From NCBI GenBank assembly GCA_905215695.1, contig CAJMQN010000001.1, positions 248,001 through 312,000 on the forward strand: a DNA stretch of 64,000 nt, in the 5' to 3' direction. Both the position numbers and the translations under genes were made by a program. Shown in pieces: positions 57,492 through 64,000 of the stretch. The stretch's first letter is position 1, and every line of letters begins with the position of its first letter. Source of the DNA: an uncultured bacterium (GTDB taxonomy: Bacteria; Bacillota; Clostridia; Christensenellales; HGM11417). The notes beneath the pieces are model-generated. The model made no database searches and was not told where the DNA came from. It saw only the letters and a list, made by a program, of their open reading frames with translations.

Positions 57492-58928
57492 ATGGACCAG
57501 ACCCGCGCGCCGCTCGAGGAAGCGCTCCGCAGTTTCAAAAAAATGCGCGTCGTGCCCTTCGACGTTCCCGGGCACAAGCGCGGCAAGGGCAACCCGGAGC
57601 TTGCGGACTTTTTGGGCTCCAAGTGTCTCGAATTGGACGTCAATTCCATGAAACCCCTTGACAACCTCTGCCACCCAGTCTCGGTGATTCGGGAAGCGGA
57701 AGAGCTCGCGGCGGACGCCTTCGGCGCGGCGGCGGCGTTCTTCATGGTGGGGGGAACGACCTCGGCGGTGCAGGCGATGATCCTGTCCGTGTGCAAGGAA
57801 GGGGACAAAATCATACTTCCCCGCAACGTGCACAGGAGCGCGATCAACGCGCTGATTCTGTGCGGCGCGGTTCCCGTCTATGTGAATCCGCAGACGGACA
57901 AGCGTCTCGGCATCTCCCTCGGCATGACGGCGGAGGACGTCAGGCTCGCGATTCGGAGAAACCCGGACGCAAAAGCGGTGCTCGTCAACAATCCGACCTA
58001 TTACGGCATCTGTTCGGACGTGGAGGGAATCGTAAAGGAGGCGCACGCCCACGGCATGAAGGTGCTTGCGGACGAGGCGCACGGCACGCATTTCTACTTC
58101 GGCGAAGGTCTCCCGAAAGCGGCGCTCCGCGCGGGCGCGGACATGGCGTCGGTGAGCATGCACAAGTCGGGCGGCTCGCTCACACAGAGTTCCTTTCTGC
58201 TCTGCGGCGCGGACGTGAACGCGGACTACGTGCGCCAGATCATCAATCTGACCCAGACGACGAGCGGCTCCTATCTTCTCATGTCAAGTTTGGACATCTC
58301 CCGCCGCAACCTCGCGCTCGAGGGCAAACGTATCTTCGCCGAAGTCCTCGAAATGGCGGAGTACGCAAGGGAAGAGATCAACCGCATCGGGGACTACGAC
58401 GCCTTTTCGACCGAACTCGTCAACGGGGATTCGGTATTCGATTTCGACCGCACCAAACTCTCGGTCAACACCCTTGCGGTGGGACTTGCGGGCATCGAAG
58501 TCTATGACCTCCTGCGGGATGAATACGACATTCAGGCGGAATTCGGGGACATGGGCAACATTCTCTGCTACCTTTCGGTGGGGGACAGAATCCGGGACGT
58601 GGAGCGCCTGATTTCCGCGCTCGCGGAGATTCGCCGCCGGTTCAAGAAGTCGGGCGCGGACCTTCTCACCTACGAATATATCGAGCCGGAGGTCGTGCTC
58701 GCGCCCAAAGCCGCCTTTTACGCGGAAAAACAGTCCCTGCCCCTGAAGGAATGCGTGGGACGGGTCGCGGCGGAATTCGTCATGTGCTACCCGCCGGGAA
58801 TCCCCATTCTCGCGCCGGGGGAGCGTGTGACCGCAGACATCGTGGACTACATCGCGTATGCCAAGGAAAAGGGATGTTCCCTGACCGGTCCCGAGGACAT
58901 GGAAATCAACGATTTGAACGTCATTTAA
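57492..58928 (+). CDS. speA: Arginine decarboxylase (aspartate-aminotransferase fold)
   Basis: The protein has 478 residues. 'MRVVPFDVPGHKRGKG' at the start, 'FFMVGGTTSAVQAMI', 'VLADEAHGTHFYFGEGLP' (PLP-binding aspartate and histidine) and 'ASVSMHKSGGSLTQSS' with the PLP lysine K225 are the Orn/Lys/Arg decarboxylase class I signature in its shorter Bacillus SpeA form. The adjacent agmatinase indicates arginine as substrate, giving agmatine. Lysine or ornithine activity cannot be excluded by sequence. Confidence 0.9.
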   Translation: MDQTRAPLEEALRSFKKMRVVPFDVPGHKRGKGNPELADFLGSKCLELDVNSMKPLDNLCHPVSVIREAEELAADAFGAAAAFFMVGGTTSAVQAMILSVCKEGDKIILPRNVHRSAINALILCGAVPVYVNPQTDKRLGISLGMTAEDVRLAIRRNPDAKAVLVNNPTYYGICSDVEGIVKEAHAHGMKVLADEAHGTHFYFGEGLPKAALRAGADMASVSMHKSGGSLTQSSFLLCGADVNADYVRQIINLTQTTSGSYLLMSSLDISRRNLALEGKRIFAEVLEMAEYAREEINRIGDYDAFSTELVNGDSVFDFDRTKLSVNTLAVGLAGIEVYDLLRDEYDIQAEFGDMGNILCYLSVGDRIRDVERLISALAEIRRRFKKSGADLLTYEYIEPEVVLAPKAAFYAEKQSLPLKECVGRVAAEFVMCYPPGIPILAPGERVTADIVDYIAYAKEKGCSLTGPEDMEINDLNVI

Positions 58929-58955
58929 GAACAACGCATTTTTCAAGGAGAAAGT

Positions 58956-59807
58956 ATGGATCTTTGGTTTTCGGAAATGCACACCAAGAACGCGAAATTT
59001 TCGATCCGCGTGAATCGTCAGCTTGTGAGCCTGCAAAGCGAGTTTCAGCGTCTCGACGTATTCGAGAGCCCGGACTTCGGCAGGTTTCTGACCTTGGACG
59101 GGTACATGATGCTCACCGAAAAGGACGAGTTCATCTATCACGAAATGATCGTGCACGTGCCCCTCGCCGTGCACCCGAACCCCGAGCGCGTGCTCGTCAT
59201 CGGCGCGGGGGACGGCGGGGTCGTGCGGGAACTGACCCGTTACGATTCGGTGCGATGCATCGACCTCGTGGAGATTGACAGAGAGGTCGTACGGGTGTGC
59301 AAGGAATATCTGCCCTTCACCGCGTCCAAACTCGACGACCCGCGGGTCAATATCTGCTATCAAGACGGTCTGAAATTTATCCGCGGCTGCCGGGAGGACT
59401 ACGATATCGTCATCGTGGACTCGACAGACCCCTTCGGACCGGGCGAGGGTCTGTTCACCAAGGAATTCTACGGCAACTGCTACAAGGCGCTGAAAGAGGA
59501 CGGCATCATGGTCAACCAGCACGAGAGTCCGTTCTATGAGAACGACGCCATCGCCATGCAGCGCGCGCACAAGCGCATTGTGGAATCCTTCCCCATCAGC
59601 AAAGTGTATCAGGCGCACATTCCGACATACCCTTCCGGGCACTGGCTGTTCGGGTTCGCGTCCAAGAAGTACCACCCGGTCAAGGACATGGATGCGGCGC
59701 GTTGGAACGCCCTGAACCTCGAGACGAAGTATTACAATTCCGAACTTCACGTGGGGTCTTTCGCCCTGCCCAACTATGTAGAGGAGCTTTTGGAACGTGT
59801 GGAATAA
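58956..59807 (+). CDS. speE: Spermidine synthase
   Basis: The protein has 283 residues with an AAGGAGAAAG site. 'SEFQRLDVFESPDFGRFLTLDGYMMLTEKDEFIYHEM' and 'VLVIGAGDGGVVRELTRYDSV' (substrate and SAM-analogue site), 'VEIDREVV' and 'YDIVIVDSTDPFGPGEGLF' (catalytic aspartate) are the full aminopropyltransferase set. It moves the aminopropyl group from decarboxylated SAM to putrescine. It overlaps speB by 11 bases. Confidence 0.95.
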   Translation: MDLWFSEMHTKNAKFSIRVNRQLVSLQSEFQRLDVFESPDFGRFLTLDGYMMLTEKDEFIYHEMIVHVPLAVHPNPERVLVIGAGDGGVVRELTRYDSVRCIDLVEIDREVVRVCKEYLPFTASKLDDPRVNICYQDGLKFIRGCREDYDIVIVDSTDPFGPGEGLFTKEFYGNCYKALKEDGIMVNQHESPFYENDAIAMQRAHKRIVESFPISKVYQAHIPTYPSGHWLFGFASKKYHPVKDMDAARWNALNLETKYYNSELHVGSFALPNYVEELLERVE

Positions 59808-60648
59808 AAATATCGAGACCTTTTTGGGGTGCGACGCGCCCTCGGAAGAGGCGAGCGTCATATTATACGGCGCGCCCTTTGACAGCACGACCAGTTTCAA
59901 ACCCGGTGCCCGATTCGGGAGCGGCGCGATCCGTCGGGATTCCTGGGGGCTCGAGACCTACAGCCCGTATCAGGACAGAGACCTTACGGAGATTTCCGTA
60001 CTCGACGCAGGCGACCTCGAACTTCCCTTCGGGGACAGCGAGTCCGCGCTCAAGACAATCGAAGTGTTTGCACGCGGCGTGTTTGACGCGGGAAAACTTC
60101 CCTTTCTCCTCGGCGGGGAACATCTCGTGACCCTCGGCGCGGTGCGCGCGGCGGCGGAGAAATATCCGGAACTGCACGTCGTGCACTTCGACGCGCACAC
60201 CGACCTTCGGGAGGAATATCTGGGCGCAAAGCTCTCCCACGCCTCGGTGCTCCGCAGGTGTCATGACCTGTTGGGGGACGGAAGAATTCATCAGTTCGGA
60301 ATCCGTTCGGGGGAGAATGCGGAGTTCGAGTGGGCGAAAGCGCACACGGACTTGCACCGATTCAACCTTGAGGGGCTCGCCGAGACGGTAAAAGCCCTCG
60401 GGGACAAGCCCGTCTATTTTACCCTCGACCTCGACGTTTTGGATCCTTCGGTGTTTTGGGGAACGGGCACGCCCGAGCCGGAGGGAATCTCCTTCCGGGA
60501 GCTTCGGGAGGGAATCCTGCAATTGAAAGCGTGCAATATCGTGGGCTGCGACGCGGTGGAGCTCGCCCCCTCGTGGGACCCGAGCGGCGCCTCGACGGCG
60601 GTCGCGTGCAAAATCGTCCGGGAAATGCTCCTGGCGTTCGGAAAATAG
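59797..60648 (+). CDS. speB: Agmatinase
   Basis: The protein has 283 residues. Binuclear manganese ligands are visible: His in 'FLLGGEHLVTLGAVRAA', Asp/His/Asp in 'VVHFDAHTDLREEY' and the Asp pair in 'YFTLDLDVLDPSVFWGTGTPEPEG'. It converts agmatine to putrescine and urea, linking SpeA to the two spermidine routes of this operon. Confidence 0.94.
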   Translation: MWNKNIETFLGCDAPSEEASVILYGAPFDSTTSFKPGARFGSGAIRRDSWGLETYSPYQDRDLTEISVLDAGDLELPFGDSESALKTIEVFARGVFDAGKLPFLLGGEHLVTLGAVRAAAEKYPELHVVHFDAHTDLREEYLGAKLSHASVLRRCHDLLGDGRIHQFGIRSGENAEFEWAKAHTDLHRFNLEGLAETVKALGDKPVYFTLDLDVLDPSVFWGTGTPEPEGISFRELREGILQLKACNIVGCDAVELAPSWDPSGASTAVACKIVREMLLAFGK

Positions 60649-60659
60649 GAGGAGAAATC

Positions 60660-61859
60660 ATGGGAAAGGCATTGATCATCGGCTGCGGCGGCGTTGCGAG
60701 CGTCGCGATTCACAAGTGCTGTCAGAACAGCGAAGTGTTTGAGGAAATCGTCATCGCCTCGCGCACGAAGTCCAAGTGCGACGCGCTGAAAGCGAAACTC
60801 GGGGCGGGCAAGACGAAGATTTCCACCGCGCAGGTGGACGCGGACAACGTGGACGAACTCATCGCGCTCATCCGAGAGCACAAGCCGGACGTGGTCTTAA
60901 ATCTCGCGCTTCCGTATCAGGATTTGACCATTATGGACGCCTGTCTCGCGACCAAGACGCACTACGTCGATACGGCGAACTACGAGCCGAAGGACACCGC
61001 GAAATTCGAGTACAAGTGGCAGTGGGCGTACCGCGAGAGATTCGAGAAGGCGGGCATCACGGCGCTCCTCGGCTGCGGTTTCGACCCCGGCGTGACGGGG
61101 GTGTTCTGCGCCTACGCGATGAAACACTATTTCGACGAAATCCACACCATCGACATATTGGACTGCAACGGCGGCGACCACGGCTATCCGTTTGCGACCA
61201 ACTTCAACCCGGAGATCAATATCCGCGAGGTCAGCGCGAAGGGGAGCTATTGGGAGAACGGCAAGTGGGTGGAGACCGAACCCATGGAGATCAAGCGGGA
61301 ATACGACTTCGAGGGCGTGGGCAAAAAGGACATGTACCTTCTGCACCACGAGGAATTGGAGTCCCTCGGACTGAACATCAAGGGTATCCGCCGGATTCGT
61401 TTCTTCATGACCTTCGGACAGAGCTATCTGACCCACTTGAAGTGCCTTGAAAACGTGGGCATGACCTCCATCGAGCCCATCGACTACAACGGCATGAAGA
61501 TCGTGCCCCTGCAATTTTTGAAAGCGGTGCTCCCGGACCCGGCGTCCCTCGGACCCCGCACCAAGGGCAAGACGAACATCGGCTGTATCATGAACGGCGT
61601 CAAAGACGGCAAGCCCGTGTCCTACTATGTCTATAACATCTGCGACCATCAGGAATGCTACCGCGAAGTGGGTTCGCAGGCGATTTCGTACACGACGGGC
61701 GTGCCCGCGATGATCGGCGCGATGCTCGTCATGCAGGGCGTCTGGAGAAAGCCCGGCGTATATAATGTGGAAGAATTCGACCCCGATCCGTTCATGGACG
61801 CCCTCAACAAGTGGGGGCTTCCGTGGAAGGAAAACTTCGACCCTGTGCAGGTGGACTGA
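60660..61859 (+). CDS. Carboxynorspermidine/carboxyspermidine dehydrogenase (saccharopine dehydrogenase family)
   Basis: The protein has 399 residues; the ATG at 60660 follows ATAGGAGGAGAAATC. 'ALIIGCGGVASVAIHKCCQNSEVFEEIVIASRTKSKC' region gives the NAD(P) fold. 'DTANYEPKD', 'LLGCGFDPGVTGVFCAYAMKHYFDEIHTIDILDCNGGDHG' stretch and the C-terminal catalytic part match carboxynorspermidine synthase rather than lysine-pathway enzymes. It joins a diamine and aspartate semialdehyde with NADPH. With putrescine from SpeB it would form carboxyspermidine. The next gene encodes the matching decarboxylase. Confidence 0.92.
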   Translation: MGKALIIGCGGVASVAIHKCCQNSEVFEEIVIASRTKSKCDALKAKLGAGKTKISTAQVDADNVDELIALIREHKPDVVLNLALPYQDLTIMDACLATKTHYVDTANYEPKDTAKFEYKWQWAYRERFEKAGITALLGCGFDPGVTGVFCAYAMKHYFDEIHTIDILDCNGGDHGYPFATNFNPEINIREVSAKGSYWENGKWVETEPMEIKREYDFEGVGKKDMYLLHHEELESLGLNIKGIRRIRFFMTFGQSYLTHLKCLENVGMTSIEPIDYNGMKIVPLQFLKAVLPDPASLGPRTKGKTNIGCIMNGVKDGKPVSYYVYNICDHQECYREVGSQAISYTTGVPAMIGAMLVMQGVWRKPGVYNVEEFDPDPFMDALNKWGLPWKENFDPVQVD

Positions 61860-61862
61860 AAA

Positions 61863-62990
61863 GTGGGACGTTTCGATACGCTGCCCACGCCCTGCTACGT
61901 GCTAGACGAGGAACTGCTCGCCCGCAACTTGGACGTTCTCGGTCGGGTCAAGCGGGAATCGGGCTGTAAAATTCTCCTCGCGCAGAAGGCGTTTTCCATG
62001 TGGTCGGTCTATCCGCTCCTCGCCGAAACGCTTGACGGCACGACGGCGAGCGGGCTCTACGAGGCAAAACTCGGCGCGGAGTGCTTCGGCGGGGAAACGC
62101 ACGTGTTTTCGCCCTGCTACGGCGGGGAATTTCCCGAACTTCTGCGCATCTGCAACCATATCGTGTTCAACTCCTTTTCGGAGTGGGAAAAGCACCGCGC
62201 CGCCGCGCTGTCCGCGGGCGCGAGCTGCGGGATTCGGGTGAACCCCGAGCACTCCACGCAGGGGGAACACGCGATCTACGACCCCTGCGCGCCCGGCTCG
62301 CGCTTGGGCGTGACGGAAAGGAACTTCCGCCCCGACCTCTTGGAGGGGGTAGAGGGTCTGCACTTTCACACCCTCTGCGAGCAGAACTCAGACGCCCTCG
62401 AGGAGACCTTCGCGGCGTTTGAGGAGAAATTCGGAACATACCTCTCCCGCATGAAATGGCTCAACCTCGGGGGCGGACACCACATCACCCGCGCGGACTA
62501 CGACGTCGCGCGGCTGATTCGTTTGATTGCGCGCATTCGCGAAACATACGGCGTGACCGTCTATCTCGAACCCGGAGAGGCGGTCGTCCTGAACGCGGGA
62601 TTTCTCGTATCCTCGGTGCTCGGCACTGTGGAGAACGGACTCACGACGGCGATTTTGGACGCCTCCGCCGCCTGCCACATGCCGGACGTGTTGGAGATGC
62701 CCTACCGCCCGGAAGTCGAGGGCGCGGGAAAACCGGGGGAGAAGAGGTACGATTACCGTCTCGCGGGCAACACCTGTCTCGCGGGGGACGTCATCGGGGA
62801 CTATTCTTTCGACGAACCGCTTACGCCCGGAAAAAGGCTCGTGTTCTGCGACATGGCGCTGTATTCCATGGTCAAGAACAACACCTTCAACGGCATGCCC
62901 CTGCCCGCCATCGCGATCCGACGGAAGGACGGGGCTTGCGAGGTGGTCAAACGTTTCGGCTACGAGGATTTCAAGAACCGCCTGTCCTGA
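61863..62990 (+). CDS. nspC: Carboxynorspermidine/carboxyspermidine decarboxylase
   Basis: The protein has 375 residues and starts at GTG 61863, three bases after the preceding stop. It is a fold III PLP enzyme: 'TPCYVLDEELLARNLDVLGRV', the PLP lysine in 'KILLAQKAFSMWSVYPLL', 'HFHTLCEQNSDALEETF', 'WLNLGGGHHITRADYD' and 'LEPGEAVVLNAGFLVSSVL'. These are NspC signatures, distinct from diaminopimelate decarboxylase. It yields spermidine (or norspermidine). A separate promoter for proS overlaps its end. Confidence 0.93.
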   Translation: MGRFDTLPTPCYVLDEELLARNLDVLGRVKRESGCKILLAQKAFSMWSVYPLLAETLDGTTASGLYEAKLGAECFGGETHVFSPCYGGEFPELLRICNHIVFNSFSEWEKHRAAALSAGASCGIRVNPEHSTQGEHAIYDPCAPGSRLGVTERNFRPDLLEGVEGLHFHTLCEQNSDALEETFAAFEEKFGTYLSRMKWLNLGGGHHITRADYDVARLIRLIARIRETYGVTVYLEPGEAVVLNAGFLVSSVLGTVENGLTTAILDASAACHMPDVLEMPYRPEVEGAGKPGEKRYDYRLAGNTCLAGDVIGDYSFDEPLTPGKRLVFCDMALYSMVKNNTFNGMPLPAIAIRRKDGACEVVKRFGYEDFKNRLS

Positions 62991-62995
62991 TTTTC

Positions 62996-63025
62996 TTGAC
63001 GGGCGGGGGGAAAACGTGTTACACT
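62996..63025 (+). promoter_or_regulatory. Promoter of proS
   Basis: TTGACG (62996-63001) is 18 bases from TACACT (63020-63025), starting 6 bases after the nspC stop. Confidence 0.65.
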
Positions 63026-63053
63026 ATCAATCAGTAATTTTACGGAGTAAATC

Positions 63054-64000
63054 ATGGCAGACAAAAAGGAATTCGTCAAAGAAATCGCCGACATGACGGC
63101 GGATTTTCCGCAGTGGTACACCGACGTGGTCTTAAAGACCGAGCTTGTGGATTACGGTCCGGTCAAGGGCACGATGGTGATTCGACCCTACGGCTACGCG
63201 ATTTGGGAGATTATTCAGGAAGAACTCAACAAGCGCTTCAAGGCGACGGGGCACAAGAACGCCTATTTCCCGATGTTTATCCCGATGAGCTATCTCGAGA
63301 AGGAGAAAGAGCACGTCGAGGGATTCGCGCCCGAAGTCGCGGTGGTGACCCACGCGGGCGGGGAAGAGCTCGCCGAACCCTTGGTCGTCCGTCCGACGAG
63401 CGAAACGATCATCTGCCAGATGTACGCGAAGTGGATTCAGAGCTATCGGGATCTCCCCGTGCTCATGAACCAGTGGGCGAACGTCGTCCGTTGGGAAAAG
63501 ACCACGAGACCTTTTTTGCGCACCTCCGAATTTCTTTGGCAGGAGGGGCACACGGTGCACGCCACCGAGGAAGAGGCGATCGAGGAAACCATGCGCATGC
63601 TCGAAGTCTATCGCGAGTTCGCCGAAACCGTCCTTGCCGTCCCGGTATTCGTGGGCAGAAAGACGGAAAAGGAGAAGTTCGCGGGCGCAGTGGCGACCTA
63701 CGGCATGGAGGCGATGATGTTGGACGGCAAGAGCCTTCAGGCGGGCACGAGCCACTATCTTGGGCAGAACTTCGCAAAAGCCTTCGACATCAAGTTTTTG
63801 GATAAGGACGGCACGCACAAGTACGGCTATTCGACGAGTTGGGGGGTCTCGACCCGGCTCATCGGCGCGCTGATTATGGCGCACGGCGACCAGCGCGGAT
63901 TGGTGCTTCCGCCCATGGTCGCTCCCGTGCAGGCGGTCATCATTCCCATCGCCGCGCACAAGGGCGGGGTCATGGAGGCGGCGGAAAACCTGCGGTCGGA
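63054..64000 (+). CDS. proS: Prolyl-tRNA synthetase, archaeal/eukaryotic-like type (cut by window edge)
   Basis: The first 315 residues are visible; the ATG follows ACGGAGTAAATC. 'DFPQWYTDVVLKTELVDYGPVKGTMVIRPYGYAIWE' starts the short-form (ProS type 3) enzyme. Class II motifs follow: motif 1 'FPMFIPMSYLEKEKEHVEGFAPEVAVVTHAGG' region, motif 2 'VRWEKTTRPFLRTSEFLWQEGHTVHAT', and later 'LQAGTSHYLGQNFAKAFDIKF' and 'GLVLPPMVAP' with the motif 3 arginine just before. It charges tRNA-Pro. The bacterial-type editing insert is absent, as expected for this form. Confidence 0.95.
   Translation, partial: MADKKEFVKEIADMTADFPQWYTDVVLKTELVDYGPVKGTMVIRPYGYAIWEIIQEELNKRFKATGHKNAYFPMFIPMSYLEKEKEHVEGFAPEVAVVTHAGGEELAEPLVVRPTSETIICQMYAKWIQSYRDLPVLMNQWANVVRWEKTTRPFLRTSEFLWQEGHTVHATEEEAIEETMRMLEVYREFAETVLAVPVFVGRKTEKEKFAGAVATYGMEAMMLDGKSLQAGTSHYLGQNFAKAFDIKFLDKDGTHKYGYSTSWGVSTRLIGALIMAHGDQRGLVLPPMVAPVQAVIIPIAAHKGGVMEAAENLRS

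Noticed and set aside
58284..59900. Minus-strand frame of 538 codons across speA and speE
   Set aside because: It spans two well-supported plus-strand genes and the gap between them, and has no recognisable motif or binding site.
1..64000. CRISPR arrays, rRNA or tRNA genes
   Set aside because: No regularly spaced short repeats and no recognisable rRNA or tRNA sequence were seen on either strand.

Overview
The window looks like a chromosomal piece of an anaerobic, probably gut-dwelling Bacillota (class Clostridia), possibly of the Christensenellales type. This rests on Gram-positive style AGGAGG ribosome binding sites, lipoprotein signal peptides, the Firmicutes gene order dnaX-ybaB-recR-bofA, a spore-formation sigma factor (SigH) and BofA, and a cobalamin riboswitch. 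The exact taxon is inference.

Bases 1-36.95 kb are AT-richer accessory DNA for carbohydrate use. The left part (2-7902) is the end of one locus: a sugar ABC permease tail, a giant Ig-like secreted protein, a DUF4838 lipoprotein, a Big_2 lipoprotein and a truncated glycosidase. A decayed mobile element (about 7.9-12.05 kb) follows, holding a PrimPol-like primase, a DUF4160/DUF2442-HTH pair, a cut-off ArdC, a recombinase remnant and one full large serine recombinase. The second locus (12.5-36.95 kb) repeats the same theme more fully: SGNH esterase, alpha/beta hydrolase, a divergent AraC regulator, GH3, Gfo/Idh oxidoreductase, a lipoprotein with four internal repeats, a complete sugar ABC importer lacking only its ATPase, a second Ig-like giant, two tandem DUF4838 proteins (one exported, one cytosolic), a GH127-like enzyme and an unrecognised protein. 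The genes suggest uptake and dismantling of a decorated plant or host glycan containing arabinose and perhaps uronic acid; the substrate is inferred.

At about 37 kb composition changes sharply to GC-rich core genome. From left to right: a candidate small RNA, degV, an ApbE/NusG-II/Gx-transporter trio, galU, a cluster of DnaA boxes, a cell-wall amidase, then on the minus strand two FAD oxidoreductases and a heterodimeric ABC exporter. Next comes a tight plus-strand operon (mrnC-rlmB-sigH-dnaX-ybaB-recR-bofA) with a structured leader, a cobalamin-riboswitch unit (DUF4430 protein plus ECF S component), a polyamine operon and the start of proS.

The polyamine operon is the most interesting core region. 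It encodes arginine to agmatine to putrescine, and both known routes from putrescine to spermidine (SpeD/SpeE and carboxyspermidine dehydrogenase/decarboxylase). It is preceded by a multibranched RNA leader of about 290 nt ending in a strong intrinsic terminator that I cannot match to a known riboswitch class. It is my best candidate for something undescribed.
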